Origin: Brachypterus glaber | Lineage: Eukaryota > Arthropoda > Insecta > Coleoptera > Kateretidae | Assembly: GCA_958510825.1 (NCBI GenBank) | Contig: OY294046.1 | Span: forward strand, 52,539,664 to 52,603,663 | Reading direction: 5' to 3' | DNA length: 64,000 nucleotides | Part shown: piece after piece, positions 22,560 to 32,521 of the stretch | Layout: each line of letters starts with the position of its first letter | Position numbering within the stretch: position 1 is the stretch's first letter | Notes under the pieces: model-generated | What the model was told of the DNA's origin: nothing | The model's input: only the letters and a program-made list of their open reading frames with translations | Database searches by the model: none | Made by a program: the position numbers and the translations under genes

Positions 22560-22690
22560 ACACTCAGCGTTGAGCGTAACGCGTAACGTGTACGCAAATG
22601 TTAACAGGAATATCCTAAAATAAAGGAAAAGTGCGTAATACAAAAGTTTTATTGCTCACAAAGTGCGTTACGTAATACTTGAACGTATAC
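22560..22690. repeat. CGTAACG-rich fragment ending in the GGGAACG-family terminus
   Basis: Begins GAGCGTAACGCGTAACGTG and ends GTGCGTTACGTAATACTTGA followed by ACG, the terminus of the MITE at 56180-56318. It is probably a diverged copy of that family. Confidence 0.4.
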
Positions 22691-22838
22691 GTTAAGGCCT
22701 ATCCAGAAGCATAAGAACATAAAACATAAGAATAAAATGCCGTGATTGGCTTACAAGATACATGGCGGAATATCAAGTCAATCACGGCATCGTATTGTTA
22801 TGTACTATGTTCTTATGTGAGCTTGTGGATATGCTGAA
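22691..22838. mobile_element. 148-bp palindromic MITE (family B, copy 1)
   Basis: AAGGCCTATCCAGAAGC and CATAAGAACATAAAACATAA pair with the inverse right half. The inner words GCCGTGATTGGCTT and TCAATCACGGC form a hairpin. The flanks carry GTATAC on both sides (22685-22690, 22839-22844), a possible target duplication. A second copy in opposite orientation lies at 52648-52800. Confidence 0.75.
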
Positions 22839-22995
22839 GTATACCTATAAAAATTTGACATACTAGGTGTGTTTCTTTGTCCAGGGTCACATATGTATGT
22901 TTTAAAATTAAATACTTGTTTTTCTCTGTGTAATTGTAAGTGTCTTGTAAGTTCGGTTTTTGGAAAGCAAATTACTTTTACTTTCCCTTATACTA

Positions 22996-23046
22996 ACAAG
23001 GCTGTGGTATTATCACAGTGTGGTAATACCACACTATGGTATACCT
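22996..23046. repeat. Short imperfect hairpin
   Basis: GTGGTATTA near 23004 is followed by its inverse TAATACCAC near 23024-23032. No linked gene. Confidence 0.45.
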
Positions 23047-23135
23047 CATCTTTTAACTCGAGTTTTAACTATATATAAATAATAAAATTTAAATTTTGAT
23101 TAGTTTACGGGTTAAATCCGGTCTATAGACCCACG

Positions 23136-24170
23136 TTTTCTAAAAATTTACCAATGAAACTAAATTATTATTTTTTTTTGTTTTGAAAATTATTATAAAT
23201 GGCTTTCGCTTTGGCCAAAATTGTAAATATGCAGAGGTTTTTTTTTATTTTTTTAAAAATATGATATATTTTGCTGATATATCAGCAAAAGTTTTAAAAA
23301 AATATTTGATCAGCATTCAATTTAATTAGGGTGCCTTATATTTGTTTGTATTTCTTTTTTTAGAAAGAAATAAATTATATTATCCAAAAAACAATTTTTT
23401 TTTTGTATATGTATACCCTGCTGAAAATGACGGGTCTGGACGGGTATAAATGGTGCATAAGCCGGACTTGAGCTGATGAAATTCACCCTCTTAAGTCCGG
23501 TCTATGCAATATTTATACCCGCGCAGACCCGTCATTTTCAATAGGGTACCTATATGCACGATAACAAAAAATACCCAAATTTTCTAAAAATTTACCAATA
23601 AAACTAAATTATTATTTTTTTTTTGTTTTGAAAATTATTATAAATGTCTATTGCCTTCCCCAAAATTGTAATATGCTGAGGTTTTTTTTTAAATATGAAA
23701 TATATTTTGCTGATATATCAGCAAAAGTTTTAGAAGAATATTTGATCAGCGTTCAATTTAATTTTGGGGCATCATATTTGTATTTCTTTTTTTAGAAAGA
23801 AATAAATTATATTATCCCAAAAACAATATTTTTTGTATTATACAAATATATAAATAATATATTATGTATACCTAAAAGCACGATAACAAAAAATACCAAA
23901 ATTTTCTAAAAATTTACCAATAAAACTAAATTATTATTTTTTTTTTGTTTTGAAAATATGCAGAGGTTTTTTTTTTATTTTTTTTTTAAATATGATATAT
24001 TTTGCTGATATATCAGCAAAAGTTTTAGAAGAATATTTTATCAGCATTCAATTTAATTTTGCGGCCTCATATTTATTTGTATTCCTTTTTTTAGAAAGAA
24101 ATAAATTATATTATCCAAAAAACAAGATTTTTTTGTATAGGTATACCTATTAGCACGATAACAAAAAAAA
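23136..24170 (+). repeat. Three-unit tandem repeat (~310-325 bp), first unit split by a MITE
   Basis: Units start with TTTTCTAAAAATTTACCAAT at about 23136, 23578 and 23903. Each carries the perfect palindrome TTTTGCTGATATATCAGCAA+AA (23269, 23705, 24000), then TTTTTAGAAAGAAATAAATT, and ends near GTATACCTA..GCACGATAAC. The first interval is 442 bp because a 131-bp MITE plus a duplicated TA interrupts it. Without it the period is ~309 bp. The 67-residue frame in the third unit is not a gene. Confidence 0.8.
23416..23546. mobile_element. 131-bp hairpin MITE with TA duplication (family A, copy 1)
   Basis: CCCTGCTGAAAATGACGGGT at the left is inverse to ACCCGTCATTTTCAATAGGG at the right. An inner stem GGACTTGAG..CTTAAGTCC adds to the hairpin. 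TA stands on both sides (23414-23415, 23547-23548). The neighbouring tandem units show the uninterrupted site GTATACCTA, so the borders and the TA duplication are supported by an empty site. A TA duplication suggests mobilisation by a Tc1/mariner-type transposase. Confidence 0.85.
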
Positions 24171-24639
24171 AGTGTTACCTATAGGGTATTCCAGCGTTGC
24201 TTACGTTATATCTTACGCCTATTTTAACTTTAAATGTATAAATTTACAATTATATTAAAATACATAATATTTAAATACAATATTTATTTTTAGTAAATAA
24301 CAAAGTAACAAAACATATATTTATAATTAGTATAATAAGCTTAATTTAGATAAATTTATAATTTTATATAATGTTGCTTACGTTATATTTTTTGACATAG
24401 AATTTGACTTTATCTTTAAATTTCTGATCTATTCCAGAATATAAAATATTTTTTAAACTAAACCTACAGTTGAAAATGTTTAAGAAATCAGGCTAAAATG
24501 TTTTAAATCTTTAACGATTACTGAGTTCTGTATTAAAAGATCAAATATCTGTTCCCTAAATTACAAGGGAATTTGTTGCTTACGTTACATTAAAAGTGTC
24601 TATATTTTTTTGCAATATAAACTGACTATCTTGACAATT
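24171..24639 (+). repeat. AT-rich segment with three spaced GTTGCTTACGTTAYAT words
   Basis: The 16-mer GTTGCTTACGTTATAT occurs at 24196 and 24373, and as GTTGCTTACGTTACAT at 24575 (spacing 177 and 202 bp). Sequence between the words is only weakly similar, so this may be an old tandem array. Confidence 0.45.
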
Positions 24640-24955
24640 TATTGCAATACCCAGAGCGTACTTCTAGTGGTACACTTTCAGTTTTTGTCCCAGGTATTTA
24701 CATTTTAATGTTTTCAAAATTTTGGAAAAGCCTTATGTTTGTCGAAATTTTTTAAATTTTTATGACGTTTTATGTCGATATAAATCAATTCGAGCAAAAC
24801 AAATTATCGGTCGATCTTTTGGTCGATCGCTCGGTCGGTCGGTTGATTTATTTTTGTCGGTCGTTCTGCCCAAGAAATCTTTTGGGCTCGATAACTTATG
24901 AACTCCTTAAGCTAGCTAATAATAATCTGTATTTTATTTAAAGTCAGTCAGGTCA
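24640..24955 (+). repeat. Fragment of the R repeat family (5' part)
   Basis: Matches 50300-50510: ATGACGTTTTATGTCGATAT, TCGAGCAAAACAAATT, a (CGGT)n-like run TCGGTCGGTCGG, and GGGCTCGATAACTTATGAAC. The ~95-bp tandem units are not present here. Confidence 0.6.
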
Positions 24956-25012
24956 CGATTTGCTGGAATAACCCTATAGATTATTACTAAAGGTAAAAAA
25001 TACTGAAAATGG

Positions 25013-25941
25013 TAGAGGAAGGGTAGCAAATGTGGGCTAGGTCTTGTAATATGGGCTAGATGGGTTTCTCAGCTATCCGATGCAGTTCTCTGCATCCGAC
25101 TATCGCAAATCGTAAATGGCGAAGTTAAACTTCCACAGTAAAGATTCATTAATTAATTCGTTCGTTGACGTTTGAGAATTTATTTTTATTTTCCGTCCTT
25201 TTCAGCAAGCCGCAGAACTTTTTTAGTTAAGTTTATAAATTCCGTTACCTGATAGATAACAACGTTTTCAAAACCATTTCTGCAACAAATTAAAGCCACA
25301 TAATCGAGCTTTGATGTGTGCTTATTAGTTTTCTTCTAATTACTGAGTTTTAGACATAACCTCTTTTGTTGTATACACCGAGTATTTTTGTACAATGGAC
25401 CATCCCTGTGTTTCTATTATGGGCTATATAGAACTATGTATTTAAGCCTAGAAGTTTTCTAGGAGGCCAAGAAAAGATCAACAACAGCCAAGAATAGAAG
25501 AAAATGGAACGAGGGCGATATCGAACGCGCTATAATAGCGATGAGGCAGTACGAGATGGGTACCTTCAAAGCTTTAAAAATGTTTAATATACCACGTTCT
25601 ATATTAGGAGTTATTTGATTTATTATTTCATTTTAGATATAACTTTTATACTTTTAACTTATTGCGACCAATAAGATTGATTGCCACTTCAAATCTAATA
25701 TTTATTACACAATTTTGGGGGTAGCCCATATTTAGGGCCAATTTCAAATCGACACAAAAGTGCACCTTCTCACTATCTACGAAATAATGAATTTATTATT
25801 TGTTTTAATCAATATGAATTTATAACAGGTTGTGACTAATTAATATAGCTATCAGTGGGTACGTTTGGTATTGGAACTAAACTTTTATTTTTTTACAAGA
25901 AAAAATAAAATGGGTAGCCCATATTTGCTTCCTTTCCTCTA
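25013..25941 (+). mobile_element. Internally deleted pogo-like DNA transposon with TA target sites
   Basis: Ends TAGAGGAAGGGTAGCAAATG and TGGGCTAG at the left are inverse to TAGCCCATATTTGCTTCC and TTTCCTCTA at the right, an imperfect ~27-bp TIR. If the outer TA is the duplicated target, the element fits the Tc1/mariner/pogo superfamily. The word ATRTGGGCTA occurs again at ~25050, ~25420 and inverted at ~25732, a pattern of subterminal transposase-binding repeats. The interior carries one recognisable coding piece, an HTH of transposase type. The catalytic DDE domain is absent, so the element is a deletion derivative. Confidence 0.55.
25463..25618 (+). pseudogene. Pipsqueak/CENP-B-type helix-turn-helix of a pogo/Tigger-like transposase (fragment)
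   Basis: Following an in-frame TAG the frame reads EAKKRSTTAKNRRKWNEGDI, then ERAIIAMRQYEMGTFKAL and KMFNIPRSILGVI before TGA. The pattern W..GDIE.AI.AM....MG..KA.KMFNIPRS.L is the psq-type HTH that recognises transposon ends in pogo/Tigger transposases and some insect regulators. The basic stretch before it is typical of the N-terminus. No ATG is seen; a splice acceptor TTTTCTAG directly precedes the frame. The second HTH and the DDE domain are missing. Lying between inverted repeats, it is most likely the transposase remnant of the surrounding element. Confidence 0.6.
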
Positions 25942-26934
25942 ATTAACAGTCAAATATGGTATAAACTACCTTCGAGTAAGGTCCCAGAAAGACTATAAAC
26001 CAATAAATAAATAAATAAATAAAATAATATTTTAAGGACCACAGTATTTGGCTAATGAATTAATTTTAGCAGCATTATTTTGATTGAAAACATTCCTATT
26101 GACCAAACTGAACTAATTTATTCATAGGATATTTTGACTATTGATCAGAGTTACCAAAAATATGGGTCAAATTACACAGGGAAACAAGAATAAAAAGCGT
26201 AAATTAATTGAGGCATGTAGGTTCAAAAGGTAAAAAGAGCAAATTTTTCAAAAATGAGATTATTATACCATTAAATCTACATTTTAAGGACTATCAAAAA
26301 AGATATATAGCAAGCGTAAAAGTATTTTTTAAAGTGCTTTTTTTTAACGATAAAAATCAAGGCTTGGATCAAAAGGAACTAAGTCCATCTGTTAGGATAA
26401 GAGGGGAAAAAGGGGTTATAAAGTTTGTTTTGGCTCTAACTTTTCTAATATTTAAGTAAAAAGAAAAACCTAAAACCGGTAAAAAAGAGAGCAAAATACA
26501 AACACAAAAAATATTATATTCAAGGGGGGTTGTAGCCCAAATAGGTACAAATAGGTACATATTATTTAACCTAGCGTCGGAATGAAAAATATTGAAAATT
26601 TTACTTTATTTAAACGCTTTGGCGTTTCCACTAGTTAAATTCAGATGACATACATTGTATCATAAAATATCAGAAGCTGTGAAGATGTAATGCTACGCAT
26701 TCTATTATATACTATTCACAGAAAATAAAAAAAATGCAAGAAAAAATGTAAGAATAATTAAAAAAAAAATTCAAAATTTTTCAATTTTTTTTATTTTCTT
26801 TTTGCGAAAAACAAAAATTTTTTGAAAAAACATTTTTTTTTTCAAAGAAACAAAATCAATTTTTTTCATTTTTTTATTTTTTAAAAAAGTAACCCCCATA
26901 GCTAGCTTTTTTGATTTTGCGGGAAAGTAATCTT
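25942..26934. other. AT-rich sequence with a short LINE-like (AATA)n tail
   Basis: At 25965-26024 the text GGTATAAACTACCTTCGAGT precedes (AATA)n, which looks like the end of a LINE reading frame (..INYLRV/W.KLPS) plus tail, too short to classify. The 83-residue frame at 26208-26459 shows no motif. 26700-26900 is nearly pure A/T. Confidence 0.35.
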
Positions 26935-27130
26935 TCCTGAAAAAGTTACGTTGATCGGAATTTTCTTTCAGCTTTTTTCGATTTTTTAAAAAGCTTAACC
27001 CACCATAACTTTTTTCTTTTTGTGAGGATTACTTTCAATTTAAATATTGATCTTCCCCTCATAAAACTTGTTTTTTTCTGAAATATTCGAGTCGATCGAA
27101 CTATTTGTTCTTGAGTTATTGTCTTGACAA
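26935..27130 (+). repeat. Dispersed repeat T, copy 1
   Basis: Shares AAAAGTTACGTTGATCGGAA, TTTTCTTTCAGC, GGATTACTTTCAA and ATCTTCCCCTCATA with 45975-46150 in the same orientation. Class is unknown; non-coding. Confidence 0.55.
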
Positions 27131-27338
27131 AAATCGTGACAAAAAAAAAAACGAAAATTCCTTTTTTTTTCTATCCGAGAATTTTTTTCTTGGAGGATTT
27201 TTTAAAATTTGGTGTTTAAAATTTGGTGAAATCATTTTTTGAGAACCTGAAAATAGCAAATCGATTTTTTCATTGAAACTAAATTGAGCAACAAAAAATT
27301 TGAGTTTTTAATTAACAATAATAGATTTAGTTTTAGTA

Positions 27339-27469
27339 CCCTGCTGAAAATGACGGGTCTGGGCGGGTATAAATGGTGCATAAATCGGACTTGAGCGGAT
27401 GAAATTCACCCGCTCAAGTCCGGTCTATGCAACATTTATACCCGCGCAGACCCGTCATTTCCAGTAGGG
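27339..27469. mobile_element. 131-bp hairpin MITE (family A, copy 2)
   Basis: Same length and ends as the copy at 23416-23546. CCCTGCTGAAAATGACGGGT pairs with ACCCGTCATTTCCAGTAGGG, and the inner stem GGACTTGAGCGG..CCGCTCAAGTCC is perfect (12 bp). TA precedes it; the right flank reads TTA, so the second TA is shifted or mutated. Confidence 0.85.
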
Positions 27470-27529
27470 TTACCACAAAAAATCCAAAATGTATTTTTTT
27501 TTAAATTAAAATCAGTTTAAATTCATGAA

Positions 27530-28125
27530 ATTTTGCCACCATATTGGATCCGCGATTTTGAGTTTTCAATAATGGATTTGGCTTTAGCAACCTCAAAAAC
27601 CCCTAGATACCAGTTTTCTAGGAAATTCTTCTCAAAAGTTTTTTGTTTGTAAAAGAAAGAGGGTAAAGCATAGTTTTGTTGATAACAGTATTTTTATTAC
27701 CTCACGTGTTTAACCATCCTTACATGAATATTGAACGAGCTTGTATAATGAATTAGAGTAAACAGCTGAAAAATCGATTACCTCGCTAGGTAAGTGGTAT
27801 TAAGAAAGACAAAAGCGTGCGTTTTGGTAACTTTCAGTTGACTAAGATAACAAAAACTAGTACAGGGTAATTTAGAAATGAAAAACGCAGGGCAAATCTT
27901 AAAAAAAATACACTGCCCAGTAAAAAAGCTTTCATATTTTATACCTCCGCTCGTAAAATAGATTTTATATTATCAGATTCACTTTAAGCAACCTTAAAAA
28001 TATACCAATTTTAACGAAAACTACCCCCCGCCTCTTAAGGGGTGAAGTCAGATTTTTTTTTATTATTAGATTCACTTTTAACAACCTCAAAAAGCCACAG
28101 GCGCTGTGAATAGTATAATAATATT
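27530..28125 (-). repeat. R-family fragments (minus orientation)
   Basis: At 27575-27630 and 27905-28110 the text TTTAGCAACCTCAAAAACCC, CACTGCCCAGTAAAAAAGCT, CAGATTCACTTTAAGCAACC and CGAAAACTACCCCCCGCC matches the array at 55540-56160. The copy is broken into pieces. Confidence 0.6.
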
Positions 28126-28139
28126 TTTAGTAGAAAAAC

Positions 28140-28394
28140 TAATAAACGATAGGAAAACATGTTATTTTTTTAAATTTTGGTATTTGTAAATATAGTTATG
28201 CTAAAAAATGCATGTGGGGCTCTACCTCAAAAACGAATTACGAATTAAAGATAATTAGGTCTTTATTGACTAATAAAAATTTCATTTTGATATCTTGGTT
28301 AATAAGCCACCAATTAAGTATACTGTCTACCGTGAAACACCCAGTATATTTTTTAGATAAAAAAAATAAGAAAGCAAAGCATTCATATGTCTTA
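28140..28394. repeat. Foldback-family arm ending GTGAAACACCC
   Basis: Resembles 19155-19330 (TTTGTAAATATAGTTATG, GTCTACCGTGAAACACC). Only one arm is present, cut by the LINE that follows. Confidence 0.4.
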
Positions 28395-29313
28395 CCAGCT
28401 GTGTGGTCTTCCGCGCAGAGTTGTCAGGAAAAAAATCAGCTATCATACAATTTTCAAATCCCCATAATTTACAACAAAGTGATAATATGTGGGTTCATTC
28501 ACAAAGCGAAAGTATTGCCGTTGTTGAAAACACAAAATTTCTTGGGGTAAACATAGACTCCACTCTAGGCTATAAATTTCATATCGACGCAATAACCAAA
28601 AAAATTAATAGCGCAGTATATGCAATAAGATTGTTAAAAAATAAAGTTTCTGTAGACCTTCAAAAAATGTTTTATTTCGCCTATGTTCAAAGTTATCTTA
28701 ACTATGGCATTATAATTTGGGGTTCTGCCAATATGGACAGAATTTTCTTAGCGCAGAAACGTTTAGTGCGTGTATTAAATGGTTCGGGTTATCTAGAACA
28801 TACTGCACCAATCTTTAAAAAGCTGAATATAATGACCATATACTCTCTCTACTTATACAATATGGCTATGTTCGTTAAAAAATCACCGGAGTTATTTGCT
28901 ACTAACGGGTCGATCAACAGAGGTATGCAAACAAGATATTCCCAAATGCTTAATGTACCCCTCCACAAAACTGCCATATTTGAAAAGTCACCTCAGTTTA
29001 TGGCAGTCAAGATCTACAATAAACTTCCATCTCACATAAAAAACTTAACTTTAAATAAATTTAAAATTGCAGCAAAAAGTTTTTTTGTTGAAAAACCATT
29101 TTTTAACCTGCAAGAATATTTTAACTTTAATATGTAATATGTGTAAAATTTTATTTATTTACTGTATACGTTTTATGTAATTTGTAACCTTTAATGTAAA
29201 TGTAACATTAATAAAATTAATTATAATTGTACCTATAGTAAATTGACATTATCCAACAAATATGTAAATATTTTTTTTATGGAAATAAAGAATTATTATT
29301 ATTATTATTATTA
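28395..29313 (+). mobile_element. 5'-truncated LINE (non-LTR retrotransposon) with (ATT)n tail
   Basis: Consists of the 3' third of an RT open frame, a short 3' UTR and an (ATT)n tail at 29291-29312 after AATAAAGA. 5' truncation inside RT is typical of LINE insertion. The same tail architecture occurs at 34876-34908, 39938-40050 and 44043-44059, which suggests related non-LTR lineages. Clade cannot be fixed without a search; the RT text is of the Jockey/CR1/I kind. Confidence 0.75.
28403..29137 (+). pseudogene. C-terminal part of LINE reverse transcriptase
   Basis: The frame is open for about 244 residues with no internal stop. It contains KFLGVNIDSTL (residues 45-55, RT motif E/thumb region), SYLNYGIIIWGSAN (97-110), a WG-containing stretch shared by non-LTR RTs, and the C-terminal tail ending FNLQEYFNFNM. 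The catalytic palm motifs (A, B, (F/Y)ADD) are upstream and lost. The first codon is GTG, so there is no real start; the element is truncated, not initiated, here. A long open frame with no stop suggests a young copy. Confidence 0.75.
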
Positions 29314-29754
29314 TAATTTAAAAACCCCGCTTCTGATTATAATAATAATTCCAAAATAAAACAAAGCGTGAAGTCTTCTCCAAAATTTTTTAATTTATAT
29401 TTTGGCTACATATATTTCATCCCTAATTATTGTGAGATATCTTCAGGCCATGTACTAGAAATAATGAATAGAGACAATCTGAGAATAAATATGAGTTAAA
29501 ATTTAAATAATAACATTTTGAGGTTATGTTTACGTACATAAAAAAATGTCAACAAGTTGCAACATCTGTTGTAAATCATTAAAATAACGTCGAGACTAGA
29601 CTTACACCGGGAGTACGTTTCATAAACGTATATCAGGTCCGTGCGCAAGCGTGTTTCAACATTTTATTTATTTATTAGTTGAGGTTAAATAAAGCTTTTA
29701 AGAAATAAGATAATTTACCTTATCAATTGGGAACGGGAGCCTTCGTCGAAAAAT

Positions 29755-29998
29755 TTACAGCGAAGACTAATATCGCGAAAATATTTCGTTGAAAAAATTA
29801 CCGCGAAATGTTTTTTTCCGCGCAAAGGATTAACAGCGATAAATATTTAACGCGAAAAAATATTAAAGCGAAATAAAAATAGCGAAAACTATTACCACGA
29901 AAAGTTTTAATAGCGAAATGCAATTACCGCGAAAAATATATATCGAAAGTACTAGCCGCGAAAATATTTAACGCGCAAAGCAAATTCCGCGTCTAATT
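29755..29998 (+). repeat. Tandem array of degenerate CCGCGAAAA units
   Basis: About 15 copies of (C)GCGAAA with spacing near 16-17 bp, for example TTACCGCGAAATG, TTAACGCGAAAAAA and CTAGCCGCGAAAAT. The inverse array TTTCGCGGTAA lies at 30826-30985, so both belong to one foldback structure. Confidence 0.7.
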
Positions 29999-30825
29999 TT
30001 AAATTATAAAAATACGTTTTTTTTTATATAATACCATTTCGTTAGCTACGCCAAGTTTAATATATTATATTAACAATTTGTTTTATTCAGTTTTATAATT
30101 GCAGAATTAACAAAATTTTAATATAACTAAATTGTTTGGTTTGATTTTTAAAAATATATGTAAGTAAAATTATGATTATATTACTAATAAATATAATATA
30201 ATATATAACTGATTTCTTTATATTGGTGTTATAATTTTAGTATTTAAAAAAACATAAATAGGATTAAATTGTTTGGTTTGGTTTGTTTGGTTTTGTTTTT
30301 GATAAAAAATAAAAATAAAACTATGATAAGCGTTTCATTCAAAAAATTTTAATATTATTATAAATTAAAATTTAAGTTCGATTATTTTATTGCGAGGCGA
30401 AAATATGCGCGATTATATCGACACTCCCATGCAACATGATGTAACTCAAGTTAGACCCATTTTGAGTTATTCCCATAGGTAAACGCATTGAAAAAAGACA
30501 CACATGGTGGTACTACTCAGATTTCTCCACAGGCCGTTTTAACAAAAAGTTTACCTAAAAACACTAAAGTGAGAAATTTTTAACTTGAATATTATCAGAG
30601 ACAAACAATAAATAAACAATAAATACTTATACAGTTAAATAGAGAATTTTATAAACTTTCAAATGATGTATCACACGGCTTTCTTTTCCACTTCAATCAT
30701 TTCCCCACCCTTAAATAACAAAAAAAAATATTTTAGAAATTTAGCTGTCGTGAAAAATGACAATATATGAGTAACGACTTTGTTGCTTGGGGGTATCGAT
30801 AAAAAGTAAAAAGTATGAGCGATTT

Positions 30826-30985
30826 TTATTGTCGCGATAATAGTTTCCGCGGTAAATGTTTTTGCCTTAATAATTTTTCGCGGTAATTACTTTTTCGCGG
30901 TGAAACCTTTCGCGGTTAAATCCTTGCACGGCAAATTTTTTCGCGGTTAAAGTTTCGGGGTAAATTTTTCGGCAAAGTCTCCTAG
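30826..30985 (-). repeat. Inverse array of TTTCGCGGTAA units
   Basis: About 10 units (TTTCGCGGTAATTAC, TTTCGCGGTGAAACC, TTTCGCGGTTAAA). It is complementary in kind to the array at 29755-29998. Individual units are diverged. Confidence 0.7.
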
Positions 30986-31313
30986 ATCCTTATCAATTTA
31001 CCCTATTAATTAAAATAAAAAAACACAAAACCAGCAAAAAACCAAATCAACCAACGTTAACTAAAAAAGGCTAATATAAATACAACCGATGTACGTTTAA
31101 TGGATGTACTTCCGGTGTACGTCTAGTCACTTTGTTTATTTTAATGATTTACAACAGATGTTGCAACTTGTTGACAGTTTTTTAGGTAGGTAAACATAAC
31201 CTCTAATGTTATTATTTAAATTTTAACCCATATTTTTAGTCATATTGTCTTTCTATTCACTATTTCTAGTATATGGCCTAAAGATGTCCCACAGTAATTA
31301 GAGATGAAACATA

Positions 31314-32035
31314 CAGAGCGGTCCAAAAGTCACCCCCCCCTCTTAACTTTTGAACCAGTTGAGATATCGACTTAAAATTTGGAACTTTTAAATAAAACAA
31401 CTTAAACTATCTTTTAGCATATATTTAATACTTTCAGCTCTTAAAATGTGGTCAGGGGGCATGGGGGCACATTTTTTTAAATGGAAAGGAGGGTCGTGTG
31501 ATACATCATTTTAAAGCTTATAAAATTCTCCATTTAACTGTAAATTTTTATTTTTTTTAACATTTTTTTTTGGGTTTAAAATAGGGTTGAAAATGGGTAT
31601 TTTTGTCAAAATTTCTCTAAAAATCCAAACAATTTTTTAAAAATGCCTAATTTCTTAATGAAAAAAAGTAAATTATACTTTTAAACTAATTTTAGTTGAC
31701 ATAAATAAAAATTAACAAAATAAAACTTAAAAAATTTATTTTTTTAGCACAAAAAACTGAAAAATCAAAACCTTAAAAAAACATGTTTAAAAATTTTAAA
31801 ACTGTATGGTTATATAGAGAATTTTAAAGGCTTTAAAATGATGTATCACACGACCCCCCTTTCCATTTAAAAAAATTTCCCCCATGCCCCCCTGCTCACA
31901 TTTTAAGAGATAAAAGTATAAAATATGTTCTTAAAGATAGTTTAAGTTGTCTTATTTAAGAGTTCTAAATTTGAAGTCGATATTTCAACTGGTTCAAAAG
32001 TTAAGAGGGGGGGGGGTGCCTTTTGGACCGCTCTG
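31314..32035. mobile_element. Family-F foldback nested in the larger complex
   Basis: CAGAGCGGTCCAAAAGTCAC at the left pairs with the inverse ending TTTTGGACCGCTCTG. The arms run through CTTAACTTTTGAACCAGTTG, TTTTAAAGCTTATAAAATTC and CATGGGGGCA for ~230 bp each. The flanking ~90 bp on both sides (31226-31313, 32036-32125) are also inverse copies. Relatives lie at 39415-39735, 60110-60350 and as fragments elsewhere. Confidence 0.75.
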
Positions 32036-32205
32036 TATGTTTCATCTCTAATTATTGTGGGACATCTTTAGGTCATATACTAGAAATAGTGAATAGAAAG
32101 ACAATATGACTAAAAATATGGGTGAAAATTTTTGGACCGCACTATATGTAGCCAAAATATAAATTAAGAAAATTGTAGAGAAGACTTCAAGTTTTGTTTT
32201 AATAT

Positions 32206-32521
32206 TTTAAAAAGTATTTTACTTCACTTTAAGAATGGACAATACATTATTTATTATATAATAATAATTATTCAACGCGAATAAAAGCTAAAAATATGTA
32301 AATTATTTTAAAATTTCTAGTTATTTATAGAATTTCTATCAGAAATTATAAATATGAAAGTTAATAATTTATTTGTCATAAATATGCAAAAATCAACTGG
32401 TTTATAAACTAATTGAATCGTTGCGTGTCATATTTAATTATTTTTAAAACTAGTGTTAAATTTTTATTCTTTTCACAGCCATTCCATAATTAAGTCACAC
32501 TAATGTTTAAAATTATTTTTT
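32206..32521. other. AT-rich sequence, nothing recognised
   Basis: No frame or repeat convinces. Confidence 0.4.

Larger units (their letters stand above)
29345..32205. mobile_element. ~2.9-kb nested foldback complex with inverted GCGAAA arrays
   Basis: The left arm (about 29345-29630) includes GTGAAGTCTTCTCC, TTTTGGCTACATATATTTCA, AATGTCAACAAGTTGCAACA and GAGACTAGACTTACACCGG. Its inverse is found in two pieces on the right, 31090-31313 and 32135-32205. The right arm is interrupted by a family-F foldback and an inverted copy of its flank. Next to the arms lie two inverted arrays of ~16-17-bp units (29755-29998, 30826-30985). Long arms with internal tandem arrays recall Foldback-type elements. 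No transposase frame was found in 30000-30825. Confidence 0.6.

Noticed and set aside
23136..24170. CRISPR-like array (regular repeats with palindromic cores)
   Set aside because: Units are ~310 bp with similar rather than unique spacers, in eukaryotic DNA. It is a satellite.
26208..26459. 83-residue ORF as a small gene
   Set aside because: Lysine- and phenylalanine-rich text typical of AT-rich DNA; no start context, motif or repeat support.
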